In this document: in pieces, positions 1 through 7,948 of the stretch
How positions within the stretch are numbered: position 1 is the first letter of the stretch
How the letters are laid out: the number at the start of each line of letters is the position of its first letter
Assembly (NCBI RefSeq): GCF_000521865.1
Contig: NZ_JAME01000009.1
Location: 1 to 64,000, forward strand
Direction: 5' to 3'
Length of the DNA: 64,000 nt
DNA from: Roseivivax isoporae LMG 25204
GTDB lineage: Bacteria; Pseudomonadota; Alphaproteobacteria; Rhodobacterales; Rhodobacteraceae
The notes under the pieces: generated by a model
Database searches by the model: none
The model's input: only the letters and a program-made list of their open reading frames with translations
Told to the model about the DNA's origin: nothing
Program-made: the position numbers and the translations under genes

Positions 1-427
1 GGCACCAATGACTTAGCCGGTTCAGTTTGGTTCCCGGCGTCGGTTAAGCCCGCACCCGCAGCTCACTTTCACGCTCCGTGCTCGTTCCCTTCCCAGCGAT
101 TCCCGGATGCGGATTAGGTTCGGCATTCATGCGCCGATCGTGTGAGGGTCAGGCAGAGCTCCGCCGTCTTCGCATTGGCTTCCTGCTCCCGCAGGATGCC
201 AATGATCTGTTCCTCGATGAACTCCAATCACTTCACAATTCGGTCCTCTCCTTGGGCCGGACTTCAGTAGTACGATGGAGGAGCTATCGCGGGGCAGAGC
301 GCGACGAGTGCATTGAGCGTACGGAGATCAAGGAATGTGACGTCTGATTTTGGGCGTATTGGTCATTCGCTGCTGTCGCCGAAAAAAGCCGAGCCACAAG
401 CGTCCGGACGGGCAGGGCGCTGGCAAG
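1..427. other. Non-genic left edge with transposon debris
   Basis: No intact gene can be supported here. The only recognisable content is a short minus-strand fragment matching the N-terminus of an IS3-type transposase OrfA, listed separately. The rest has no coding signature that I recognise in either direction. The base composition is less GC-rich than in the genes to the right, which fits decayed mobile-element DNA at a chromosomal junction. Confidence 0.5.
150..236 (-). mobile_element. IS3-family transposase OrfA remnant
   Basis: Read on the minus strand from a GTG at 236, the sequence gives FIEEQIIGILREQEANAKTA followed by ELC. This is the characteristic N-terminal helix-turn-helix segment of IS3-family OrfA proteins, usually written as (R)FTEEQIIGILKE, then AKTADLC. 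The third codon is a TGA stop, and similarity ends abruptly after the ELC, so the copy is dead and truncated at both ends. No OrfB (DDE integrase) and no clear terminal inverted repeats were found. The identification rests on motif recognition only. Confidence 0.7.
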
Positions 428-1930
428 TTACGCCCCAGGCGCTTCCTTGCGACGGCGTCGAACCGCCTGCGCCGCAGACAGGATGAGCAGACCGGCGATC
501 GCCGCCACGAACGCAGCCGAGATCGGGCGTTCGAGGAACACCATGGGATCGCCGCGGCTGATCAGGAGGGCGCGGCGCAGGTTGGTCTCGATCAACGGTC
601 CTAGCACGAACCCGAGCAGGAGGAGCGCGGGGCTGAAGCGCGCGAGCGCCAGGAGATGGCCGGCCAGACCGATCGCCGCGACGGCCACGATGTCGTAGGT
701 TAGACCCCGCACGGAATAGACGCCGAGGCAGATGAAGATCAGGATCGCCGGGTAGAGCCAGCGGAAGGGGAGCCGCAGAAGCGAGACCCAGATGCCGATG
801 AGCGGCAGGTTCAGGACCAGTAGGAGCAGGTTGCCGATCCCGAAGCTGGCGACGAGGCCCCAGAACATCTCGGGCCGCGCGTCGAGCATCATGGGTCCCG
901 GCTGCACCCCGTGGATGACCAGCGCGCCCAGCATCAGCGCCATGATCGGATCCCCGGGAATGCCCAGCGTCAGGGTGGGCACGAAGGCGGTGATCGCGGC
1001 CGAGTTGTTGGCGGCCTCCGGCCCGGCCACGCCCTCGATCGCGCCCTGGCCGAAGCGTTCGGGCCGGCGCGCGATGCGCCGCTCCATGGCGTAGCTCAGG
1101 AAGGACGACAGCGTCGATCCGGTGCCCGGCAGCGCGCCGAAGAAGCTGCCCATGCCGCTGCCGCGCAGGGTCGGGAAGAGCATGCGCGACAGGTCGTCTC
1201 GCGTAGGGGCCATCTGGCGGAAGCTAATCCGCCCGGTCACCGCCTGGCGCTCGGGATCGCGGACGTTGCCGATGACCTCGGCCACGCCGAACAGGCCCAT
1301 CGCCAGCGCCACGAGGTTCACTCCGTCCAGCAGCTCGGTCTGTCCGAACGTGTAGCGCATGGCCCCCGAATTCACGTCCGTGCCGATGCAGCCCAGCAGC
1401 ATGCCGAGGACGATCATGGCGAAGCCCTTGGCCGGCCTCGCACTGCCGATCGTCGATGCCGCGACCAGCCCCAGCACCATCATGGCGGCGTAGTCCGCGG
1501 CGCCAAACGCCACCGCCGCGCGCGAGAGCCAGCCGGCCAGCATCACCAGCACCACGATGCCGATGATCGAGCCGGCGAAGGACGACACCATCGCGGCGAA
1601 GAGCGCAGGCCCCGCACGCCCGTCGCGCGCCATCGGGTAGCCGTCGAGGGCCGTCACGGCCGATTGCGGGGTGCCGGGCAGGCGCATCAGGATCGACGCG
1701 ACCGCGCCGCCGTACTGCGCGCCGTAATAGACCCCCGCCAGCATGATGAGCGCGGCCTCGGCCGAGATGTAGTAGGTGATCGGCAGGAGCAGCGAAATCG
1801 CGGCCATCGCCCCGATCCCGGGCAGGACGCCGACGAAGGTCCCAAGAAGGACGCCCAGCAGGCAGTAAACCAGAACGCCCGGCTGCAGGGCAAAGGCCAG
1901 CCCGGTCAGAAGTCCGTCCCACGTCCCCAT
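428..1930 (-). CDS. tctA: TctA-family tripartite tricarboxylate transporter permease, large subunit
   Basis: This 500-residue polytopic membrane protein is the large permease of a TTT (tripartite tricarboxylate transporter) system. It acts in the inner membrane with TctB and takes substrate from the periplasmic binding protein TctC. The sequence is dominated by about ten to twelve hydrophobic segments and holds the TctA hallmark near residues 30-45 (GTFVGVLPGIGAMAAISLL), with the repeated-half version GMGSFFGALPGTGSTLSSF near 255-275. The length is normal for the family (about 500). It is the last gene of the tctC-tctB-tctA minus-strand operon, with 6 bp separating it from tctB. The actual substrate (citrate, other carboxylates, aromatic acids) cannot be told from sequence. 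No tctDE regulator is adjacent. Confidence 0.93.
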   Translation of the reverse strand: MGTWDGLLTGLAFALQPGVLVYCLLGVLLGTFVGVLPGIGAMAAISLLLPITYYISAEAALIMLAGVYYGAQYGGAVASILMRLPGTPQSAVTALDGYPMARDGRAGPALFAAMVSSFAGSIIGIVVLVMLAGWLSRAAVAFGAADYAAMMVLGLVAASTIGSARPAKGFAMIVLGMLLGCIGTDVNSGAMRYTFGQTELLDGVNLVALAMGLFGVAEVIGNVRDPERQAVTGRISFRQMAPTRDDLSRMLFPTLRGSGMGSFFGALPGTGSTLSSFLSYAMERRIARRPERFGQGAIEGVAGPEAANNSAAITAFVPTLTLGIPGDPIMALMLGALVIHGVQPGPMMLDARPEMFWGLVASFGIGNLLLLVLNLPLIGIWVSLLRLPFRWLYPAILIFICLGVYSVRGLTYDIVAVAAIGLAGHLLALARFSPALLLLGFVLGPLIETNLRRALLISRGDPMVFLERPISAAFVAAIAGLLILSAAQAVRRRRKEAPGA

Positions 1931-1936
1931 GCGCGC

Positions 1937-2383
1937 TCAGACCCCGCGCGGCCAGAGGGGCAGCGACATCTGCAGCCCCGCGCGGAACACGAGAAGGGTG
2001 AGCAGGGTGACGATCCCCGCGAGGCAGAGCCGCCATGTCCAGCCGCGCTGCGGCGCGGCCAGGGACGCGATCAGCACGGCCGCGAAGGATGCCGCCACGA
2101 TTCCGAGCGGCCGCATCCCCAGTCCGAAGACAAGGATCGACGACAGCACTGCGATGGCGGCCGCGGGCTCGAAGGATATCGCGTCGCCCGCCCGGCGCAG
2201 GCCCGGCAGCGCCACGACCAGCCCGAAGGCCGCCAGCAGGAGGCCCAGCGCAACGGGAAAGGCGCCGGGTCCCATCTGCCTGAGCGAGCCCAGGTCGTAA
2301 TGGAGCCACGCCCAGCCCGCTGCCGCCGCGCCGATCGCAGCGAGAGCGAAGCCACCGCAGATGTCGGCCCAGTCACGCCGCAT
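1937..2383 (-). CDS. tctB: TctB-family small permease subunit
   Basis: This 148-residue protein has about four predicted transmembrane segments: one near residues 10-28, one near 36-58, a pair near 75-110, and a C-terminal one near 118-140. That architecture and size are typical of the poorly conserved TctB small subunit. It lies between tctC (7 bp upstream) and tctA (6 bp downstream), the canonical order for TTT transporters, and this context carries most of the assignment. The protein probably stabilises or couples the TctA channel in the inner membrane. The first codons follow the tctC stop closely, so translation is likely coupled. Confidence 0.85.
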   Translation of the reverse strand: MRRDWADICGGFALAAIGAAAAGWAWLHYDLGSLRQMGPGAFPVALGLLLAAFGLVVALPGLRRAGDAISFEPAAAIAVLSSILVFGLGMRPLGIVAASFAAVLIASLAAPQRGWTWRLCLAGIVTLLTLLVFRAGLQMSLPLWPRGV

Positions 2384-2390
2384 CGCCGGA

Positions 2391-3371
2391 TTACTGCGCC
2401 TCGATCCGGTCGATCACGCCACCCCACATCTCGGTATCCGCGGCGATGCGCTCCTGCATCTCCTCCGCCGTGCCGGGGGCCGCCTGCCAGCCGATCGCCA
2501 GGAGCTGCTCCTGAACGGACGGGGTCGCGAGGATCTCGGCGATCTCGGTGGTCAGGCGCTCGATCACCGCGGGATCGGTGCCCGCCGGCGCGATGAACCC
2601 GTTCCAGAGCTCGGCCCGGAAGTCCTCCGGCATGCCCGCCCGGCCCGCGATCGGGGCGACGTCTGGCGCCTGGGCAAAGGGGTCGGACGAGGTGATGCCG
2701 AGCATCCGCATGTTGCCGCCCTCGACATGCGGCATCGCGGCCGAGGGCGCCATGAAGCCCGCGTCGATCTCGCCGCCCATGATCGAGGTCGTGACCTCGG
2801 CATAGCTTGCGAACGGGACATGCAGCATGTCGACGCCCGCCTCGTCGGCGAACAGCTCCGCCGTCAGGTGTGCGCCCGACCCCTGGCCCACCGAGCCGTA
2901 GGCGATGGCCTCGGGATCCGCGCCGGCCGCCTCGACGAAGCCGTCCAGATCCTCGATCCCGGACGCGGTCGAGACGGCGAGGACCAGCGGCGACGTGGCG
3001 ATCAGGGTGACGGGCGCGATGTCGGAGGCCACGTCGAACCCGGTATCCCCCATCATCCGGGGCGCCGTGGTCAGCGGTCCGTTGATCGTCGTGCCGAACG
3101 TGAGATCATCGTCACCGGCATTGGCCAGCATCTGCTGGATGCCGATCACACCCCCCGCACCCGGACGGTTCTCGATCACGACGGGCTGCCCCAGGCGCTC
3201 GGCCAGCGGGTCGGTGATGATGCGCGCAAGCGTGTCAGGTGACGAGCCCGCGGGGAAGCCGACATAGACATGCAGAGGCCCCGAGGGCCAGCCGTCCTGG
3301 GCGAAGGCGGGCGCGGCAGCAAGGGCCAGCGCACAGCCGAGGACGGCGCGGCTTGTGATGCGAATGGTCAT
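2391..3371 (-). CDS. tctC: TctC/Bug-family periplasmic solute-binding protein
   Basis: The 326-residue product starts with a clear Sec signal peptide, a basic N-region followed by LGCALALAAAPAFA, with cleavage predicted before QDGWP near residue 24. The mature part has Bug-family features: the VYVGFPAGSSPDTLARI segment near residue 35 and the VIENRPGAGGVIG motif near 65, which line the carboxylate-binding cleft. It would bind an organic acid in the periplasm and deliver it to TctAB. The start is supported by GAGGAGACC a few bases upstream. As first gene of the operon it sits next to a GC-rich palindromic spacer that may hold the promoter. Substrate specificity is unknown. Confidence 0.93.
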   Translation of the reverse strand: MTIRITSRAVLGCALALAAAPAFAQDGWPSGPLHVYVGFPAGSSPDTLARIITDPLAERLGQPVVIENRPGAGGVIGIQQMLANAGDDDLTFGTTINGPLTTAPRMMGDTGFDVASDIAPVTLIATSPLVLAVSTASGIEDLDGFVEAAGADPEAIAYGSVGQGSGAHLTAELFADEAGVDMLHVPFASYAEVTTSIMGGEIDAGFMAPSAAMPHVEGGNMRMLGITSSDPFAQAPDVAPIAGRAGMPEDFRAELWNGFIAPAGTDPAVIERLTTEIAEILATPSVQEQLLAIGWQAAPGTAEEMQERIAADTEMWGGVIDRIEAQ

Positions 3372-3481
3372 CGGCGGGTCTCCTCATCTTGGTGCGCGCA
3401 ACGAACACCACTTCCGCGCCCAGGGCAATGGCTGCAGGTGCGGCGCCTCGAGATGCCCGCCCGGCTGCGCGCGGATCGCAG

Positions 3482-3546
3482 CCGGGGCCCCGGGACCGGC
3501 CGGGCCCCGGGCAGGGGGACGGCCCGATTTGTCCGGCCGGCCGGAC
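3482..3546. repeat. Cluster of GC palindromes between tctC and the acetyltransferase gene
   Basis: The spacer holds a perfect 12-bp palindrome (CCGGGGCCCCGG, 3482-3493) and a perfect 16-bp palindrome (GTCCGGCCGGCCGGAC, 3531-3546), with a related GC-rich hairpin between them. No T-run follows on either strand. They may act as a regulator-binding region for the divergent genes or simply as transcript-end structures. No promoter was convincing here. Confidence 0.4.
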
Positions 3547-3636
3547 CCCGCGCCGCACCGCGCCGGGCCGCATCGCAGCCGACGCAGGCATTGATCCGGG
3601 ACGCGGATGATGTAGGCAGACGCAAAAGGCTCGCCG

Positions 3637-4137
3637 ATGACAGAGATCCCGACGCTCACCACGTCTCGCCTGACCCTCCGGCCCATGCGGGCGGAGGATT
3701 GGACCGGCTACCACCGCCTGATGGCCTCGGAGCGTTCGATCCACATGGGCGGGCCGTTCTCCCTGGCCCGATCCTGGGGAATGTTCTGCGCGGACCACGC
3801 CCAATGGAGCCTGTTCGGATGCGGCGCCCTCATGATCGAGGATGCGGTCAGCGGCGACTGCCTCGGACAGGTCGCGATCAATTCGGGGCCGCTGTTCCCC
3901 GAATGCGAGCTCGGATGGTTCGTCTATCCCGAGGCCGAGGGGCACGGCTACGCCTACGAGGCGGCCATGGCCTTGCGGGCATGGAGCCGTGACGTCCGGC
4001 ACCTCGAGACGCTGGTGAGTTACGTCGATCCCGACAACACCAGATCGGCCAGGCTCGCGGAACGGCTCGGCGCGACGCTGGATGCGGCCGCACGGCGGCC
4101 TGACCCGTCGGATCTGGTCTACAGGCACTACGGCTAG
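3637..4137 (+). CDS. GNAT-family N-acetyltransferase (RimJ/RimL-like)
   Basis: This 166-residue protein has the RimJ/RimL-type GNAT layout. It opens with LTTSRLTLRPMRAEDW and has a central strand ending in ELGWFVYPEAEGHGYAYEA near residues 88-106, the acetyl-CoA pyrophosphate-binding motif A in a GHGYA form. It closes with the V-D-P-x-N-x-x-S-A-R-L-A-E-R-L-G segment near 130-145 typical of this branch. It should transfer an acetyl group from acetyl-CoA to an amine, possibly a protein N-terminus or a small molecule, in the cytoplasm. An AAAAGG precedes the ATG by about nine bases. It stands alone between the divergent tct operon and a non-genic stretch, so the substrate cannot be inferred. Confidence 0.88.
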   Translation: MTEIPTLTTSRLTLRPMRAEDWTGYHRLMASERSIHMGGPFSLARSWGMFCADHAQWSLFGCGALMIEDAVSGDCLGQVAINSGPLFPECELGWFVYPEAEGHGYAYEAAMALRAWSRDVRHLETLVSYVDPDNTRSARLAERLGATLDAAARRPDPSDLVYRHYG

Positions 4138-4636
4138 GGACCGCTTAGGGCTCGGACCCGAGCATCACCGGCTCGTCGCACCGGGCGTCAGCCGCGTCCG
4201 CATGCCCTCTAGTCCCGCATTCCTCCGCAAGCCATCGCATCGCGGACCCCGTGTCGACGATCCGTCATGTCGGGTCGCTGCGGCAGGTCCGCTTCGGTCC
4301 CAGTTTACATCGTCGACGGGCTGCAGCGACGGGCCCTCGCGCCAGCTGTCCAAAGACGAACCTCAACTTCACAGATCTTGCCCTAGGAATTCGTCCGCGC
4401 TGAGTGCCTGAGGTGACGGAAGGCCGAGGGTAGGGGCAATTCTACCGTTTCCGTCCCGACCTGTGCGCGACGAGTCTTTGCAGGTCGTCAAAGTCCGCTG
4501 TGCCGACCTCTGGCATTCTTGTCAAAGATGTCTGGCTGCTGACAGCCCGAACCGGTCGTTAACTTTTGGCGTGGGAAAGGAGCCGGTCCACGCGGTGTGT
4601 CTAATGCCCCGCTGCGGAAGAGCGGAAGCCATCCGG
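4138..4636. other. Intergenic region without recognised gene
   Basis: About 500 bases contain no frame that looks coding to me in either direction. The central part (about 4360-4600) is visibly lower in GC than the flanks. No hairpin with a T-tract, tRNA-like T-loop or transposase motif was found. Confidence 0.45.
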
Positions 4637-4972
4637 TCAAGTGGACATGAAACGGCGTCTCGCCTCCACGGCCATGTTGTAGCGTTGTTGAATGTCAGCG
4701 ATCAGCGCCATTGCAACGCGTCTGGCGTCATCGCCCTCGGCATCTCGATAGCTCTGCTTCGCCGCATCCAGCAGTTTCTTTAGCCTGAACTCTTCGGGCA
4801 GTGCGCCTGCTTCCGCCATGATCCGGACCGCAACAGCCGTTGCCATGTCTGTGAAGGCCTGGCCGGAACGGTCAGGCAGCGGCTTCCCCTCGCCCTCGAG
4901 GTTTCGAAGCTTGCCCTCCGCCAGGGCCTTTTGGATTTGCCGTTCAACAAGGCGTTCAAGGGTTTGAGCCAT
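4637..4972 (-). CDS. DUF1992 (DnaJ homologue subfamily C member 28-type domain) protein
   Basis: The 111-residue product matches the DUF1992 domain. It begins LERLVERQIQKALAEGKLRN, then has the characteristic EGEGKPLPD turn near residue 30, and continues with a helical AEAGALPEEFRLKK segment. Bacterial members such as E. coli YhdN are short cytoplasmic proteins of unknown biochemical role, and eukaryotic versions occur in DNAJC28. I chose the internal ATG at 4972 because the domain starts immediately after it. An upstream in-frame start at 5050 would add 26 unconserved residues. It is monocistronic and flanked by non-genic DNA. Confidence 0.85.
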   Translation of the reverse strand: MAQTLERLVERQIQKALAEGKLRNLEGEGKPLPDRSGQAFTDMATAVAVRIMAEAGALPEEFRLKKLLDAAKQSYRDAEGDDARRVAMALIADIQQRYNMAVEARRRFMST

Positions 4973-5393
4973 GCCGCATTCTCGCTTTACCACCGGTCGA
5001 CGCCGTTCGGACGAACATGCGCCAACGCTCTGATCCTGTCGATCATACACCGCACAGGCCCAACTTGCAGCGCCGGGCCGCAGTTTCGATTGCCGGCGCC
5101 ACGCGGGCCGCGGCGCGCGGTCTGCAGGCAGGGTGCCGCAGTAGTCCGCCCGAGAAACGGGCGTCCTCGATCCGGGGCGCTGTGCAATGCGCGGATCGGA
5201 TACCCGGCATGCCGTGCGCGGACTTGTGCTTTCTGTTTGGGGTGGCTACGGGGCGGGCAGATCATCTGGACCTGGGGTGAAACTCCCCGGGTGGCTCTCC
5301 CGGCCGCCGATCCGCCGGGCTAACCAAGACACTCTGAAAAGATGACCGGTGGGGCAGGACTGCTGAGCCGGACAGGAACGGGACATCTCGACC
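4973..5393. other. Intergenic region upstream of the SulP transporter gene
   Basis: No convincing coding frame is visible. The stretch lies between the divergent DUF1992 and SulP genes and should contain both promoters, but I could not pick a confident -35/-10 pair. A GGAAC at about 5373 sits too close to the SulP start to be a useful promoter element. Confidence 0.4.
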
Positions 5394-6875
5394 ATGAATC
5401 TCACCGCCTACCGGCGCCAGTGGCTCGGTAACGTGCGCGGCGACCTGCTTTCGGGTCTCGTCGTCGCGCTCGCCCTCATCCCCGAGGCGATCGCCTTCTC
5501 GATCATCGCCGGCGTGGATCCGAAGATCGGACTCTACGCCTCGTTCTCCATCGCCGTGGTCACCGCCATCGCCGGCGGCCGGCCCGGCATGATCTCGGCC
5601 GCGACCGCGGCCACGGCCGTGCTGATGGTGACGCTCGTGGCCGAGCACGGGCTGCAATACCTCCTCGCGACCACGGTGCTCGCCGGTCTCCTGCAGATCG
5701 CCGCGGGCTTCGCGCGGCTCGGCCACCTGATGCGCTTCGTCTCGCGCTCGGTGATGACGGGCTTCGTCAACGCGCTCGCGATCCTCATCTTCATGGCGCA
5801 GATCCCCGAGCTCACGGGGGTGCCGTGGCTGACCTATCCGCTGGTCGCGGCCGGCCTTGCGATCATCTACCTCTTCCCCTACCTGACCCGCGCGGTGCCG
5901 TCGCCGCTGGTGACGATCATCGTCCTGACCGTGGTCGTGTTGGTGATGGGCTGGGACGTGCGCACCGTGGGCGACATGGGCGCGCTGCCCGACACGCTGC
6001 CGGTCTTCCTGATCCCGGACATCCCGCTCACCTTCGAGACGCTGACGATCATCCTGCCCTACGCGGCGGCCGTCGCCGTCGTGGGCCTGCTCGAGAGCCT
6101 GATGACTGCGAACATCGTGGACGACCTGACCGACACGAAATCCGACCGGAACCAGGAATGCGTGGGCCAGGGCCTGGCCAACACGGCGACAGGCTTCATC
6201 GGGGGCATGGCGGGCTGCGCGATGATCGGCCAGTCGATCATCAACATCAAGTCGGGCGGCCGCGGCCGGCTGTCCTGCTTCGCGGCGGGTGTCTTCCTGC
6301 TCTTCATGGTGGTGGCGCTCGGCGATCTCGTGGCGCGGATCCCCATGGCGGCGCTGGTGGCGATCATGATCATGGTCTCGATCGGCACGTTCTCGTGGTC
6401 CTCGATCAAGCAGCTCAGGACCCACCCGCGGTCGTCCTCGATCGTGATGATCGCGACCGTCGCGGTGGTGGTCTACACCCACAACCTCGCCATCGGGGTG
6501 CTGGTGGGCGTGCTGCTGTCAGGCCTGTTCTTCGCCGCCAAGATCGCGCAGCTCTTCCGGGTCACGTCGTCCCTGTCCGAGGACGGGCGCGTGCGGACCT
6601 ACCACATCGAGGGGCAGCTCTTCTTCGCCTCGGCGGAGGATTTCATGGACGCCTTCGACTTCAGGGAGGCCGCCGACCGCGTGGTGATCGACGTGAGCCG
6701 CGCGCATATCTGGGACATCTCCTCGGTTGCCGCGCTCGACATGGCCGTGCTCAAGTTCCGCAGGGACGGCTCCGAGGTCGAGATCGTCGGCATGAACGCG
6801 GCGTCCGAGACCATCGTCGACCGGCTTGCGGTGCACGACAAGCCCGGCGCGATGGACAAGCTGATGGCGCATTGA
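5394..6875 (+). CDS. SulP-family anion transporter with C-terminal STAS domain
   Basis: This 493-residue inner-membrane protein is a SulP (SLC26-like) transporter that imports sulfate, bicarbonate or another anion. Residues 1 to about 395 form the hydrophobic transport domain, beginning with [20 protein letters not shown], the canonical SulP entry motif. Residues about 400-490 form a cytoplasmic STAS domain with the I-D-V-S-x-A-x-x-W-D-x-S-S-V-A-A-L-D segment. The segment [18 protein letters not shown] replaces the more common GPTAATS-like motif, which is a branch-level variation. A universal stress protein gene follows after 13 bp, a pairing seen in several proteobacteria that suggests nucleotide- or stress-responsive control of the transporter. 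Bicarbonate is a plausible substrate, but this is not decidable from sequence. Confidence 0.9.
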   Translation: MNLTAYRRQWLGNVRGDLLSGLVVALALIPEAIAFSIIAGVDPKIGLYASFSIAVVTAIAGGRPGMISAATAATAVLMVTLVAEHGLQYLLATTVLAGLLQIAAGFARLGHLMRFVSRSVMTGFVNALAILIFMAQIPELTGVPWLTYPLVAAGLAIIYLFPYLTRAVPSPLVTIIVLTVVVLVMGWDVRTVGDMGALPDTLPVFLIPDIPLTFETLTIILPYAAAVAVVGLLESLMTANIVDDLTDTKSDRNQECVGQGLANTATGFIGGMAGCAMIGQSIINIKSGGRGRLSCFAAGVFLLFMVVALGDLVARIPMAALVAIMIMVSIGTFSWSSIKQLRTHPRSSSIVMIATVAVVVYTHNLAIGVLVGVLLSGLFFAAKIAQLFRVTSSLSEDGRVRTYHIEGQLFFASAEDFMDAFDFREAADRVVIDVSRAHIWDISSVAALDMAVLKFRRDGSEVEIVGMNAASETIVDRLAVHDKPGAMDKLMAH

Positions 6876-6888
6876 GGGAGGAGACGTC

Positions 6889-7740
6889 ATGACCAAGAAG
6901 ATCATCGCCCTGGTGGACGGGTCCGTCTATGCACGCAGCGTCTGCGACCATGCCGCCTGGATTGCCGGTCGCGGCGTCCACGCCGTCGAGCTGATGCACG
7001 TCCTCGGGCGGCGCGAGGGCGGCGCGGGGTCGGACCTGTCGGGCGCGATCTCGCTCGGAGCGCGCAGCGCGCTGCTGGAGGAGCTCTCCAATCTCGACGC
7101 GCAGCGGGCGAAGCTGGCGATCACGCGCGGCCGGGCCATCCTCGAGGACGCCAAGGCGCTTCTCGACGATGCGGGCATCCGCGCGAGCGAGCATCTGCGC
7201 CACGGCGACCTGATCGAGGCGATCTCCGAGAAGGAGGGCGACGCCGAGATGATCCTGATCGGCAAGCGCGGCGAGGCCGCGGATTTCGCCAAGGGGCACC
7301 TCGGCTCGAACCTGGAGCGGGTCGTCCGCGCGGCGTCGAAGCCCCTCTTCATCGCGTCTCGGGCGTTCCGCCCGATCGGCAAGGTGCTGATCGCCTATGA
7401 CGGCAGCGCGAGCGCCATGCGCGCGGTCGATCACGTGGCGCGCTCGCCGCTCTATGCGGGGCTCGGGATCCGGATCGTCACGGTCGGGTCGGCGACGGAC
7501 GCCGCGCGGAAGGGCCTCGAGGACGCCAAGGCCATGCTGTCGGCTGCGGGGCTCGACGCCGAGACCGGCATCCTCCCCGGCCAGCCGGAGGAGGCGCTCG
7601 GCAAGCTCATCGAGGAGGCCCGGTTCGATCACCTGGTGATGGGCGCCTCCGGGCATTCGCGGCTAAGGTCGCTTTTCGTGGGCTCGACGAGCCTCGAGAT
7701 GATCCGCACCTGCAAGGTCCCGATCCTGCTGGTGCGGTGA
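6889..7740 (+). CDS. Tandem-domain universal stress protein (UspA superfamily)
   Basis: The 283-residue product holds two Usp domains, residues about 2-155 and 160-283. The second carries a perfect ATP-binding motif G-x2-G-x9-G-S (GASGHSRLRSLFVGST). The first has a close variant with ten residues in the second gap (GKRGEAADFAKGHLGS), so nucleotide binding there is less certain. Tandem Usps are cytoplasmic, usually dimer-like single chains linked to stress and energy status. It lies 13 bp after the SulP transporter gene and is preceded by GGGAGGAGACGTC, an excellent ribosome-binding site, so the two are almost certainly cotranscribed. It may sense ATP and modulate the transporter through its STAS domain, which is inference. 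Confidence 0.93.
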   Translation: MTKKIIALVDGSVYARSVCDHAAWIAGRGVHAVELMHVLGRREGGAGSDLSGAISLGARSALLEELSNLDAQRAKLAITRGRAILEDAKALLDDAGIRASEHLRHGDLIEAISEKEGDAEMILIGKRGEAADFAKGHLGSNLERVVRAASKPLFIASRAFRPIGKVLIAYDGSASAMRAVDHVARSPLYAGLGIRIVTVGSATDAARKGLEDAKAMLSAAGLDAETGILPGQPEEALGKLIEEARFDHLVMGASGHSRLRSLFVGSTSLEMIRTCKVPILLVR

Positions 7741-7758
7741 CGTGGCGGAAGACCCGCG

Positions 7759-7778
7759 GGCGCGGCCCCGGCCGCGCC
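7759..7778 (+). terminator. GC hairpin after the universal stress protein gene
   Basis: GGCGCGGC and GCCGCGCC form a perfect 8-bp stem with a 4-base loop, starting 18 bases after the stop codon of the Usp gene. There is no T-run, so it may be a weak or Rho-assisted terminator separating the SulP-Usp operon from the downstream kinase promoter. Confidence 0.45.
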
Positions 7779-7822
7779 TGCACGCCCGGGGCCCTCCGTC
7801 CAAGCAAGTGACGCCCGGCACG

Positions 7823-7847
7823 GGAACAATGCGCGGAGGCGCCGGTT
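7823..7847 (+). promoter_or_regulatory. EcfG-type (general stress) promoter for the sensor kinase gene
   Basis: GGAAC at 7823-7827 is followed after 16 bases by GGTT at 7844-7847. The EcfG/RpoE2 consensus in alphaproteobacteria is GGAAC-N16/17-CGTT, so this deviates only at one weakly conserved base. It sits about 100 bp upstream of the kinase start, in the intergenic gap and in the correct orientation. The kinase would thus be under general stress control. Confidence 0.65.
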
Positions 7848-7948
7848 ACCGTGGGCCAAGGACGGCCGAGTGGCTGGTCCCGCCTGCTGACCTATGATCT
7901 GGAACCAGCATTGTCGGACAGAGCGGATGCGGGGGATGGACGGTCACC

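Noticed and set aside
911-2596. A 561-codon plus-strand frame across the tctA and tctB genes
   Set aside because: It is antisense to recognisable transporter genes and has no protein-like features.
5373-5394. EcfG-type promoter before the SulP gene
   Set aside because: A GGAAC occurs 16 bp before the start codon, so the matching -10 element would fall inside the gene, and none is there.
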